From Nothopassalora personata (taxonomy: Eukaryota > Ascomycota > Dothideomycetes > Mycosphaerellales > Mycosphaerellaceae): DNA of 64,000 nt. Below, one piece after another: positions 55,620 to 64,000 of this stretch. Numbering within the stretch: position 1 is the stretch's first letter; each line of letters starts with the position of its first letter. The DNA lies in assembly GCA_033816765.1 (NCBI GenBank), contig CM066291.1, positions 682,001-746,000 on the forward strand, in the 5' to 3' direction. The notes beneath the pieces were generated by a model. The model was not told where the DNA came from, ran no database searches, and was given only the letters and a program-made list of their open reading frames with translations. Made by a program: the position numbers and the translations under genes.

Positions 55620-57688
55620 GAATGGTATGTGGTTCGCTGTGCTTCGTGCCTAGATGCTTCGGCTAGAACCTGTAGCCCGTTGCTCTGTGTCCACACCTGT
55701 AGTTTGTTGCGTTCCTGGATCTTCTGCGATTCTGAGTAGAGAGCACGTACGTGCTGTACTGCTTGGCGTAATTCGTTGGATACTAATATCCCTGACGGTG
55801 TAAGGTACCCGGTACCTATCATCTTGCTTCCTATTGGTGGTCGCTCGGTCATTGCTCGCATAGTGTCGAGTGTCTTGTCAAATTCGACTGGATGCAAGTA
55901 TCTCTTGCCCGAGACCTTGGGTAGGAATTCTTCGTGCTTGCGCGTCAGATAGACAATAATGTCGTAGAACTTCTTGGGTGCGTCTATCGTGAACGTCAAG
56001 ACTTCATTGTCGTCGTCAGTTTCGCTCTCTTCTCCTTCGGATGAGTCCTCGCTCGACTCTTCCGGGGTATGATCTTCTTCGATGGTATCCAGGGTTTCTT
56101 CTTGTTGTACGGGGGACCATCGTCCATCCCATGTTGGTTCCTGGTTTTCTTTGTCTTCATCATCGAAGCAAGACTCATCAATGTCCACTTCTCGGAGCCT
56201 GGCATCTTGCCTGTGCTGAGCTCCCAGGGTTCCCCTTGGCTGTTGTGGCCAATACCCTGCTCCTTCCTTCGCGGAGTAGTGGATCGAGCACGAGTCTTGG
56301 TAACAGAAGCTCCAATGAAGGGTTCCGTGACCATTTCGAGGGCCCGTAGCAGCCTCGTTTCCCCGCGCTATCATGCCGAATTCTCGTTTCTCCTGTCGTT
56401 CGATCTCGCTGGTTATTTCCCACCATCGCTTATGGAGGTCGTCGTGTTGTTGTATAGCTGTGAGATCTATCCGGTCCTCGTGAAGATACATCCAGGTGTC
56501 AATCTGGTCGAATGCATTATCGAGGTCGTTCCTTTCCTGGAGAAGTTGTTCGAGTTCGCATGTTTCTGTGAACTGTTGTGGCTGGTCCTCTTGACCATGG
56601 TATCCTCCTCGTCCCATCGAGGGGTCCAAGGAAGGTCCTTCGTTAACTCTTCCTTCCACTCCCTGAGTATAGTCGGTGTCTCCCAGAGTCCCAACGCTGC
56701 TCCCAGGTTTACTAGTTCGTGGTTGCATCATGTTGAACTGCTCGCGGCGCACCATATTTTTACCGCGGCAATCCCGCGCCATGTGGCCTTCCTTGCCACA
56801 CGCGTAGCATGTCGGTTTTCCTTTTCCCTTGAAGGGCTTTCCTCGGCCCTTGCCTCTGTCGATCCTTTCTCCTCGTTGGGTAACGTCCAGCTCCATTGGT
56901 TGTGGTCCGTAGTAGGGCTGGTTGTGTCGCGGAAAGTTCCCCTTCGCAACGTAGCCCGTAGAAGGCTTGCGATCCGGAACGTATCCTGCCATGCCTCCCA
57001 CTTTGGAGTCGTATTTCTTTTCCTGGTAACGTTCCCACAACTGATCGTCGATCTCAATCGATGCTCGCATCAGTCGCTCGAGGGTGTCGACCTGTCCTCC
57101 GTGTCTCATGAGCTCGTCCTTGACGGAGTCCTTGAGTCCACGTCTGAACATTGTCATCAACGCCGTCTGGTCCCATCCGGTAATCTGTCCGTATTCTTCA
57201 AACTTGGCCGCGTACTCCGAAGTAGACGTCTTCTGCTTCAGGTGTTGGATTATTCGTATGGCCTGTTGAACCTCGTTGGAAGTCCCAAAGATAGACTTCA
57301 TCTTGTCCTTAAAGAGGGTGTAGTTCCTGAACATTCCGGTGGGGTCTCGTTGTCCCGTACCGTCAAGGTATTCCTTGAGGTACGGCTTGATCCAGTTCTG
57401 CGCGCTTCCACGAAGGAACGTGATGGCGAAAATAGTTCTCTTGTCGGAGTCGACTGGGTTGAACATGAGGTACATATCCATTTGATTGACCCAATCATCG
57501 AACTTGGCCCTGTCTCCATAGAAGAGGTCCGGCTTGGCAGCCTTAACGTCCTTCTTCCTAGGAACGGGTTCGTCGTCGTCATCAGACTCATCGTCCTTCA
57601 TGGTGGTTTGTTGCGGTGGCGCACGGCGGATGCTTCCTGCTTCGCTGGGGGCGGGTGTTCCCCTACCAGCTGCCTGAGTAGCACTCAT
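55592..57688 (-). CDS. gag: Gag of element I
   Basis: 698 residues from the ATG at 57688; the longer frame begins with TTG, which overlaps the primer-binding site. Capsid-like helical region about 45-235 (FYGDRAKFDDWVNQMDMYL, then EYAAKFEEYGQITGW). A Lys/Gly/Arg-rich stretch precedes one zinc knuckle, CYACGKEGHMARDC, at about 294-307. A long C-terminal extension has an acidic stretch (SSEDSSEGEESETDDDNE). Gag forms virus-like particles and packages element RNA. It ends TGA overlapping the Pol ATG. Longer than many Ty3 Gags because of the C-terminal extension. Confidence 0.9.
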   Translation of the reverse strand: MSATQAAGRGTPAPSEAGSIRRAPPQQTTMKDDESDDDDEPVPRKKDVKAAKPDLFYGDRAKFDDWVNQMDMYLMFNPVDSDKRTIFAITFLRGSAQNWIKPYLKEYLDGTGQRDPTGMFRNYTLFKDKMKSIFGTSNEVQQAIRIIQHLKQKTSTSEYAAKFEEYGQITGWDQTALMTMFRRGLKDSVKDELMRHGGQVDTLERLMRASIEIDDQLWERYQEKKYDSKVGGMAGYVPDRKPSTGYVAKGNFPRHNQPYYGPQPMELDVTQRGERIDRGKGRGKPFKGKGKPTCYACGKEGHMARDCRGKNMVRREQFNMMQPRTSKPGSSVGTLGDTDYTQGVEGRVNEGPSLDPSMGRGGYHGQEDQPQQFTETCELEQLLQERNDLDNAFDQIDTWMYLHEDRIDLTAIQQHDDLHKRWWEITSEIERQEKREFGMIARGNEAATGPRNGHGTLHWSFCYQDSCSIHYSAKEGAGYWPQQPRGTLGAQHRQDARLREVDIDESCFDDEDKENQEPTWDGRWSPVQQEETLDTIEEDHTPEESSEDSSEGEESETDDDNEVLTFTIDAPKKFYDIIVYLTRKHEEFLPKVSGKRYLHPVEFDKTLDTMRAMTERPPIGSKMIGTGYLTPSGILVSNELRQAVQHVRALYSESQKIQERNKLQVWTQSNGLQVLAEASRHEAQRTTYHSGKGSAPQE

Positions 57689-57694
57689 CCTGAG

Positions 57695-57703
57695 GGCGTT
57701 CAA
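57695..57703 (-). other. Candidate self-priming primer-binding site of I
   Basis: In element orientation TTGAACGCC begins two bases after the 5' LTR and is the exact complement of GGCGTTCAA in the same LTR (57862-57854). That segment lies about 35-45 bases after a TATTTAGG that could be a TATA element, so it may be the 5' end of the transcript. Confidence 0.5.
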
Positions 57704-57705
57704 AG

Positions 57706-58083
57706 TGTTATGTCTCGTTCCAGGGCTAATCTCAAGGGGGGAGAGAAGTCAAGTCACGTGGCGGTATTCTTTGGAGAGGCTGAGGCGAGCTGAGAGCGAA
57801 GTGCAATAATTGGAGTAAGAGGTGTATTCCAATCAGTGAGATAGTAACATGAGTTGAACGCCTCGAAGCCATAAGGGTTTCTCAGCGTTCCTAAATACAT
57901 AGGAGAATGCTTCTGGCTCGAAGCTCTTGGCAGGCGCGCTGTGTCGCGCTGGCTCGACATTGCGCAGGCTCGACAGCCGTCGCGCTCTTGCAGCGTCGCG
58001 CCATATCTTATTGGTCCTTGCTTCCTGTGAGCTGTAGGGCGTCCATTGGCTGGGCAGTGTCCTCGTCATATTGATCCGTAACA
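57706..58083 (-). repeat. 5' LTR of element I
   Basis: 378 bp, apparently identical to 51206-51583. Followed on the right by the GCCAC target duplication (58084-58088). Confidence 0.95.
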
Positions 58084-58088
58084 GCCAC

Positions 58089-58937
58089 CTAACTTATGCA
58101 ACTTATCCTAGAAGACAATGTCTAATAATAATAAGTATAATGAAGTAGCTTACTTAACTGCAGAAGTCTAAGGCAAGTTCCCCTTATTAGAGTAGTTACT
58201 TAATTCTTATGCTTTATCCTATATAACTAACTAGAACTGCCTCTTTAGATCCATAACTCCCTTAATAAAGAAGAAATAGATTAAAGTAGGAGGTAGGCAT
58301 TTGTTAGCTACTTATATTAGGACTATAGAGATAAGTAGGAGATCTAGTAGGAAAGTTGTTTTAGAAGATGTTCTACTTATACCTAAGCTAGGGGTGAACC
58401 TAGTTTCTTAGAACCAGTTTAGTAAGCAGTTTAGTGTCTAACCTCCTTTATTTTCTCTTATATCCCCCTCTAGCTAAACTGTTGTCTAGATAAGGCTTCT
58501 TAGGGGGGTTCTATTCATTAATGAGATTTCTCCTCTACTATAAGAAAGGGTACATTACTTATTATATACACTACTAATAGAGAATGCCTTTATAACTGCT
58601 AAATTAGAGACTAACCTAAAACAGTAGGAGCTTTAGCATAGAAGATTTACACACTTTAGGAAGAACTTGCTCTAGAATCTTTATAAGGTAACAGACTTAA
58701 AAGAACCTATTCCTATTCCTAGGGATAGCTTCTACTAGTATAGAGTATGTTCAATAGCAAAGATAAAGAAGTATAAAGGCAAAGTTACTAAGAGAAGACC
58801 TAAAAGACTTGCCCTTATATCTATTAACATATATAGTCCACTACTAACATTAAGGCTAGGGTTTAAATACTAGCTTAAGATTATTAACAACTTCTCTAGA
58901 AAAAAGTGGACCTGTCCTCTTAAGAAAAGAGAAGATG
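58089..58937 (+). pseudogene. Copia Pol of G, first part (protease to integrase start)
   Basis: Resumes after element I. A copia protease-like block (VLEDVLLIPKLGVNLVS, about 58348-58410) and an integrase start near 58890 (FSRKKWTCPLKKRED) can be read with few interruptions. RIP-mutated, with TAG stops. Cut at 58937 by a solo LTR. Confidence 0.6.
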
Positions 58938-59254
58938 TGTTACGGTTTAGTTCGCAGAGAGGGGACAACCAATCATCCAGGCAGCAAGGCAAGGATCAGA
59001 ACACGTGACCAAGGGATCTGAGGGATCTGTGGGATCTGTCGAACAGATCCGCAGAGCAGGACAGATCTCGCGAGACCACGCCAAGACATGGCACTATATA
59101 GACGACGCTCTTTTGCAAGTAGATAGGAGCCTCGTGCTCAACTCATTTCAAGTATACACCATATACTGTTTGGGACCACTACCTTCTCAACGAGTCAGAG
59201 ACATCACTGCAAAGATCCAAGCCCAGTTGGGATAACGTACAGCGGTTCCTAACA
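58938..59254 (+). repeat. Solo LTR in copia element G
   Basis: 317 bp, TGTTACGG...TTCCTAACA, flanked by the perfect duplication AGATG (58933-58937 and 59255-59259). TATATAGACG (59095-59104) is a plausible TATA region. Not RIP-mutated; related to the solo LTR at 29161-29490. Confidence 0.9.
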
Positions 59255-59725
59255 AGATGCTCTAGTTGCTCTCTAGAACTAGAAGATTAAGACAGAGAGG
59301 AAATTATTAGTATAGTTAAAAGTAGTTAGGCTTAATAATGTAAGGGAACTTATTACATTAGTTAAGCAGTAGGAGAAGAATTTAGGAATTGGGCTAGAGT
59401 ATACTAAGGCATATAACTCGCTCTAAAATAGACTAGTTAAAAGGTTAATACAAACCTTAGAAGACTCTATAAGGGCAATGCTTAAAGAGGCTAAGATGCT
59501 AATTAAATTCTAGCCTAAAGCACTAGAAGCCCAAACCTACATAAGGAACAAACTACTAAATAGTCTAGACTATAATAGGTTTAAGGTTTTACTAGATAAA
59601 GCCTTTAATGGTATTAAGCTAACTATTAACTATTTAAAGGTTTAGGGATACAAAGCTATTGTCTATATAGACACAAGATCCTAGCCTTAATAGGCAAGAA
59701 GTAATAAACTAATAAACAGAGGCAA
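59255..59725 (+). pseudogene. Copia Pol of G, integrase core continued
   Basis: Reads as copia integrase after the solo LTR: EYTKAYNSLQNGLVERLIQT (with a TAG at the Q), then LEDSIRAMLKEAK and a TYIRNKLLN block, the usual QNGVAER-type neighbourhood. Interrupted by TAG stops and broken off at 59725 by element H. Confidence 0.65.
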
Positions 59726-59877
59726 TGTGACGGGCAGGTGGTAGACGAGTTGCAATACGAGTCTACGAAGAAGAGCGCGAGATGCGCGAGCTATTTAAAT
59801 GCGCCGGAACAACGTTGTTCCGGGCCGATCTTTCACTGCAGGGTCCATTCACATGTGCCTGGTGTCGCTTCGTGACA
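59726..59877 (-). repeat. 3' LTR of element H
   Basis: 152 bp, TGTGACGG...CGTGACA, with near-perfect inverted ends and an ATTTAAAT box. Unusually short. Preceded in element orientation by a purine tract (59878-59892, GGGAGGGGGTAC). Confidence 0.85.
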
Positions 59878-59967
59878 GTACCCCCTCCCTTCAAAGAACG
59901 AGCTCCTGCGAGTGCCGTATACGTCTAGAGTCTCTTATACTTGCGCGCGTGTCGTCGTGTCGGTTGG

Positions 59968-62900
59968 CTATGCCGAACCGCTCACGCTGGCTTGCTGTCG
60001 CTGCTCATCATGTCGCTGGCTTGTGCTCGCTCCTTTGCGTCGTCGCAACATCGCAAATCCATCTTGTCCAAGCTTATGTACTGGGGACGTAGTTGCGTCG
60101 CGTCCATCCATGTCACCATCGTCTGTCACGCGAGCCGGTCTGGATGTGGCGCTGTCAAACAGGCGGCCTTTTTCAATCACTGCCAGTCCGTACAGTATGG
60201 GTTCTGGAAGCTCGTAGGGTGGCTTCGGCTTGTCTGGATAGCGCGCGTAGAAGTCGGCAACCAGTTCTTCACAACCTGGCAATAGGTCGTCCCATCTCTG
60301 TGTCCGTATATCACCGCTCTTATAGCGCAAGGTGAACCACACTTGCCTATTCCTGTACTTGATAGCAGCATTAAGCACTTCGTCAACTTCCCATTCTGTG
60401 TCCACTTCTCCTTCTCTTTCGACTTCGACGGGCGGCGGCGGAGGGTTGTGTTGTCCCGCAAGTGGGTCGTTCGTGTCACGTCGGAGAAGGCTCGAGTGGA
60501 ATACGTTGTGAATGTTCAGATCGGGCTGGCTGTCGAGGTCGAGTCGGTAGGATCGCTTGCCTATCTGCGCTGTAACGGGGAATGGTCCGATGAACTTGTC
60601 GTCAAGTTTCTTCGCGGGTCTCTTGGTGGTGATGTTTTTGGTGTTCAGGAAAACTCGGTCACCAACCTCAAAATTTGGGGCGGGTGCACGGTGTCGATTC
60701 GCTTGGTCAGCGGTCCGTGCTTGGCCATAAGCATGTGCCGCTTGCAGGTCCGCGAGCACTCCCTTGAGGAAGTCGCCAGTCTGCCTTATGCGTTCGGCAA
60801 ATGTCTCCGCACGCTCGAGTTGTGGCACTTCTCGAGCCAGCGCTTGCGGTCGGTCCACAGCTTTCACGTCCATTCGGGGGTGTCGTCCCGTATTGGCAAA
60901 GAATGGAGTCATGCCAGTTGTCGCCGACTCATGGTTGTTGAGTGCGAACTCTGCATTGGGCAGCAAGTCTGCCCAGTCGTCCTGCTGGTAGTTGGTGAAC
61001 AAGCGTAGGTACTGCTCCAATGCCTGGTTAGTTCTCTCGGATTGGCCATCTGTCTGAGGATGGAATGCAGTCGACAGGTTCTGCTTGGTTCCCAGCAACG
61101 CGCAGAACCTCTTGAAGAATGCACAGGTCCACTGGGTTCCTCTGTCTGAGAAGACAATCTCGGGGACGCCATGCTTCGGATACACATAGGTGTAGATCAG
61201 GCGGGCGACATGCTCGGCTTCCAGGCTGTTCGTTGGGATGAAGATGACTTGTTTCGAAAGGCAATCCGTCACTGTCAGTATGTTTTTGTAGGTAACGCCA
61301 TCGATTGTGCGCTTGCTCGGCGGCAATTCTACAATGAAGTCCATAGCAATATGCTTCCATACGTCTGGTGGGGCTTGAAGTGGTGCTAGCAATCCCTGGT
61401 ACTTGAGTCGTGACGGGTTTGCTCTCCGGCATGGTTGACAATTGCGGACGTACCGTGCTACGTCGCCTTGCATCAGCGGCCAATACATGCTATGGCGCTG
61501 GATCAAGTCGAATGTGCGTGCTGCTCCTTGGTGCCCTGCTATTGCGGTGTCATGATGGGCTCGAATGACCTTTGTCCGCAGGTTCTTGTACATGGGCACG
61601 TACAATCTTCCATTCACGAACAACTGGTCGTTGTGAATAAGGCAATCCGTCGCCGCTATCTTCTGCTTCTGCAGGAACTCGGATGAGCGTCGCGCTGCTA
61701 GGTCGGCTTGCAGTCGTCTTATACGAGTTGCAATTGATGGGTCTGCGTACGCTTCATCAATGAGTTCGACGAGGTCTTCTCCTTCGTCTTGGTGTTCAGG
61801 GTCTGCTTCGGCGGGTGCGGGCTCTTGTCCTGGCGCTGGCGCTGCGGGTTCTACTGCTGGTGTGGGCTCTGCTGTAGGTGTTTCTTCCTCCCCTTCCTCG
61901 TTGAGCTGCTCTTCTTCTGCTGCTTCTTGTCGTGCTCGTGCTCGGGTCATCGCGTATAGCTGACCTTCGTCGTCCTCTTCAGCCTTAGCAAGATGCATTG
62001 CGAAGTTGGCGATGTCAAGCATCTCTGGCTTGAGCACTACTTGGTGCTGATGTTGCATTCTCGGGTCCTCTACACCTTGTGGGATGTCCTGCGATCTCCG
62101 GGTCAGGCTGTCAGGCTTGGTACCCTGTCGCCCAGGCCGGTACGTGATCTTGAAGTTGAACTGAGCCAAGAATTCCGCCCAACGTGCCTGTCGCCGGTTC
62201 AGTTGCTTGGTAGTCATAAACCATTCCAGGTTCCGGTGGTCCGAGAGCACACGAATGGGGGCTTCATCCGTGCCTTGCCCGATTAGCTCATACTGCCATT
62301 CTTCAAAGCACTTAATGATGGCAAGCAACTCCTTGTCATAGATGTCGTAGTTGCATTCGTGCACGTTCATCTTCTTGGAGAAGTACGCTACTGGGCGTAC
62401 GAGACCGTCCGGTTGGCGCTGCGATAGCACTCCTGCTGTGACCCAATCTGAGGCATCGGTTTCGACGATGGTCTCATAGTCCGGATTGAAGTGGGCAAGC
62501 ACACGGCCTTTTGCCGACGTGAATCTGTCTTTCAGCGTCTCGAATGCCTTTTGACATGCTTCTGACCATTCGAACTTGACGTCTTTCTTCGTGAGCTCCA
62601 CCATGGGTGATACCACGCGGGAGAATGCTTCTACGAATCTTCTGTAAAAGCCTGCGAAGCCTAGGAACGCCAACACGTCTTTGGCGTTACGTGGCGTATC
62701 CCAGTTGGCTATCGCATCTACCTTAGCTGGGTCCATCTCGATGCCTTCAGTCGTGAGGATGAGACCTAGGTACTTCACGCGCTTGACTGCGAATTCGGAC
62801 TTCTCAATGTCCACAGGAAGGCCGGCTTCCATTAGCTTGTCCAGAACTAGTTCGACGTGCTTGTAATGGTCCTCTTCGTTACCATCCGTGTAGATCAGGA

Positions 62901-64000
62901 TATCATCCAGGTAAACAGTGCAGAATAGATCCAGGAATTCGCGTAGAATCTCGTTGATTTTCCGTTGCCAGCTACTTGGGCCATTGCACAGACCGAAGGG
63001 CATTGCTCGAAACTGGTATAGACCATACCGGGTGATGAAGGACGTTAGGTATTCGTCACCTTTTCGAATTCGCATGTTGTTGAATGCAGCCACGATGTCC
63101 AACTTCGTGAACCATTTGGCCTTGCATAGGCGGTCTAGGGTCTCGCGAATCAGCGGAATAGGGTATCGGTCCTTAATTGTCAGCGCATTAAGCGCGCGGT
63201 AGTCGACACAGACCCGCAGCCCACCTCCGGGCTTCTTGACAATCAGAAGGGGTGAGCATCCGTCCGCGAAGGACTTCTCAAGGAGTCCTGTCGCCATGCC
63301 TTCGTCGACGAACTTCTTGGTCACGGCTAGTTGTTGGGAATTCATAGCATAACCCTTGTGGTAAGGCAGCTTCGCTCCTTCTTTCAAGTTGATGGCGTGG
63401 TCTGCCGACGAGTGTTCAGGTAGCACCCATTCAGATTTATGGCGGAATGCTTTCTCCTTATGCCACAGGCGTCGTGGCAACTTAGTCTTCGGGTCCACTG
63501 CTTCGGATCGCTCGAGGAATCGCTCAACGTCTTCAGGTGACATGGCGTTGAGGAACTCTTCGTCTCTTCCAGGGTCGAAATCTTCTGGCCAGAGGGCATA
63601 GATCTCATGATCCTTGCGCTTGCTCATGCGGTGGAAGTATTCTGCGCTGACCATGCAGATCTCTTCGGTGCTGGTAGAAGTCTGTGCCTTTGGACGCACA
63701 CTGGTCTCTCCTCTGCTATCCACAGCGATCATGCAAGGTCGTCCATCACTGCAGTGATTGTGGAAGCACTCAGGCTTATCGAAAGTCAGGGTACGGTTCT
63801 TGAAGTCTGGTGTAGGATTATGTTCTTCCCACCACGACATTCCTAGGACCATGTCATAGGTGTCCAAGTCGGTGACGTATGCCATTTGCTGCTCCGTATG
63901 GTTGCCAATAGTGAAGTTGACCATGGCCATATGGGTGAGGTGCGATAGGGCACCATCTGCTAGTCTCAACCGTCTAGCTCGTGCTAGCGGTATAAGTGGG
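59968..64000 (-). CDS. pol: Pol of element H (5' end beyond window)
   Basis: Over 1340 codons open to the last base, so the start and any Gag lie outside. The protease part is DTYDMVLGMSWWEEHNP. Reverse transcriptase has KKPGGGLRVCVDYRALN, RYPIPLI, AMPFGLCNGPSSWQ and the catalytic YLDD. RNase H has ETDASDW and DKELLAI. An acidic, Pro/Glu/Ala-rich linker (about 61760-61930) precedes the integrase, which has CQPCRR, MDFIVELPPS, FSDRGTQW and HPQTDGQSERTNQ. The GPF module is FIGPFPV. The end (EWEVDEVLNAAIKYRNRQVW, then RWDDLLPGCEEL) looks like a divergent chromodomain. Intact, so possibly active. Confidence 0.95.
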   Translation of the reverse strand, partial: PLIPLARARRLRLADGALSHLTHMAMVNFTIGNHTEQQMAYVTDLDTYDMVLGMSWWEEHNPTPDFKNRTLTFDKPECFHNHCSDGRPCMIAVDSRGETSVRPKAQTSTSTEEICMVSAEYFHRMSKRKDHEIYALWPEDFDPGRDEEFLNAMSPEDVERFLERSEAVDPKTKLPRRLWHKEKAFRHKSEWVLPEHSSADHAINLKEGAKLPYHKGYAMNSQQLAVTKKFVDEGMATGLLEKSFADGCSPLLIVKKPGGGLRVCVDYRALNALTIKDRYPIPLIRETLDRLCKAKWFTKLDIVAAFNNMRIRKGDEYLTSFITRYGLYQFRAMPFGLCNGPSSWQRKINEILREFLDLFCTVYLDDILIYTDGNEEDHYKHVELVLDKLMEAGLPVDIEKSEFAVKRVKYLGLILTTEGIEMDPAKVDAIANWDTPRNAKDVLAFLGFAGFYRRFVEAFSRVVSPMVELTKKDVKFEWSEACQKAFETLKDRFTSAKGRVLAHFNPDYETIVETDASDWVTAGVLSQRQPDGLVRPVAYFSKKMNVHECNYDIYDKELLAIIKCFEEWQYELIGQGTDEAPIRVLSDHRNLEWFMTTKQLNRRQARWAEFLAQFNFKITYRPGRQGTKPDSLTRRSQDIPQGVEDPRMQHQHQVVLKPEMLDIANFAMHLAKAEEDDEGQLYAMTRARARQEAAEEEQLNEEGEEETPTAEPTPAVEPAAPAPGQEPAPAEADPEHQDEGEDLVELIDEAYADPSIATRIRRLQADLAARRSSEFLQKQKIAATDCLIHNDQLFVNGRLYVPMYKNLRTKVIRAHHDTAIAGHQGAARTFDLIQRHSMYWPLMQGDVARYVRNCQPCRRANPSRLKYQGLLAPLQAPPDVWKHIAMDFIVELPPSKRTIDGVTYKNILTVTDCLSKQVIFIPTNSLEAEHVARLIYTYVYPKHGVPEIVFSDRGTQWTCAFFKRFCALLGTKQNLSTAFHPQTDGQSERTNQALEQYLRLFTNYQQDDWADLLPNAEFALNNHESATTGMTPFFANTGRHPRMDVKAVDRPQALAREVPQLERAETFAERIRQTGDFLKGVLADLQAAHAYGQARTADQANRHRAPAPNFEVGDRVFLNTKNITTKRPAKKLDDKFIGPFPVTAQIGKRSYRLDLDSQPDLNIHNVFHSSLLRRDTNDPLAGQHNPPPPPVEVEREGEVDTEWEVDEVLNAAIKYRNRQVWFTLRYKSGDIRTQRWDDLLPGCEELVADFYARYPDKPKPPYELPEPILYGLAVIEKGRLFDSATSRPARVTDDGDMDGRDATTSPVHKLGQDGFAMLRRRKGASTSQRHDEQRQQASVSGSA

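Larger units (their letters stand above)
51206..58083 (-). mobile_element. Intact Ty3/gypsy chromovirus I
   Basis: 6878 bp, full length. 378-bp LTRs at both ends look identical by eye, 5-bp duplications GCCAC flank it, Gag and Pol are open and all catalytic motifs are present. A polypurine tract, a candidate self-priming site, a frameshift signal and an extra opposite-strand ORF complete it. It lacks RIP and sits inside RIP-mutated copia element G, so it inserted recently and may be active. Confidence 0.95.
49495..59725 (+). mobile_element. Ty1/copia element G inserted in F
   Basis: Begins TGTTAAGATG at 49495, within the right LTR of F (preceding bases CTACT). Gag and Pol run rightward and are split by element I (51206-58083), a solo LTR (58938-59254) and element H (from 59726). 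Moderately RIP-mutated. The 3' end lies beyond the window. The 5' LTR end could not be placed. Confidence 0.65.
59726..64000 (-). mobile_element. Ty3/gypsy element H, unmutated, runs off the window
   Basis: Left end is a 152-bp LTR (59726-59877). A large Pol frame reads leftward from the window edge. No RIP. Bases left of the LTR are GGCAA (59721-59725), one copy of the expected target duplication; the other is outside the window. No antisense accessory gene: only 90 bp separate Pol from the LTR. Confidence 0.9.

Noticed and set aside
56069..57793. 574-codon plus-strand frame opposite Gag of element I
   Set aside because: It lies fully antisense to a well-supported Gag, has no recognisable motif and no compact promoter; best seen as a by-product of Gag codon use. 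Unlike 51678-52181 it has no counterpart in the other family.
1..64000. CRISPR arrays, rRNA genes or bacterial operons
   Set aside because: No regularly spaced repeats, rRNA-like blocks or bacterial gene organisation; introns and LTR elements indicate a fungal nuclear genome.

Overview
The window looks like a gene-poor, transposon-packed region of a filamentous ascomycete genome (Pezizomycotina, probably a dothideomycete). Three things point there: about 50-bp introns with GTAAGT-like donors and CTAAC/CTGAC branch sites, fungal families such as DUF7918 and DUF1776 (YSC83-like), and long tracts carrying the signature of repeat-induced point mutation (RIP). In those tracts TpA is very common, CpA/TpG are scarce, CpG is kept, and most in-frame stops are TAG/TAA where CAG, CAA or TGG is expected.

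Layout. 1-779: 5' end of an undamaged Ty3/gypsy element (element 1), inserted into the LTR of a RIP-mutated Ty3 element (A, 780-7453). A abuts a RIP-mutated unknown gene (7454-9072). 9080-18600 is an unmutated host island: an aspartic protease, a DUF7918 gene, a CmcJ/AsaB-like oxidoreductase, a decayed P-loop ATPase and a DUF1776 gene. 18.8-64 kb is a nested stack of retroelements. Ty3 element B (19769-34125) holds Ty3 element E (20215-28653, itself holding a 760-bp unmutated insert) and a solo LTR (29161-29490). B is cut by a Ty1/copia element F (from 34126). F holds Ty3 element C (35074-43368), which holds a partial relative D (from 36811). F's right LTR is cut by a second copia element G (from 49495). 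G holds an intact Ty3 chromovirus I (51206-58083), another solo LTR (58938-59254) and an intact Ty3 element H (59726 to the window end).

Most unusual content: two different chromovirus families carry a gene on the strand opposite gag-pol, placed tail-to-tail with pol just inside the 3' LTR. Each encodes a six-cysteine Zn2Cys6-like cluster followed by helical sequence. In A-D the antisense gene has three spliceosomal introns that are real introns only on that strand, so it should be transcribed independently and its introns survive retrotransposition. In element I it is one open frame whose cysteine spacing fits the Gal4-type consensus.

Other signals: (1) primer-binding sequences complementary to an LTR segment, with two compensatory base-pair changes between A/C and B, as expected of self-priming; (2) a GGGAAAA slippery heptamer in the correct frame with a downstream hairpin and an ATGA stop/start overlap at the gag/pol junction of element I.

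Everything here was read by eye. Boundaries of degraded genes are approximate. Exon models were checked for frame and splice motifs only.
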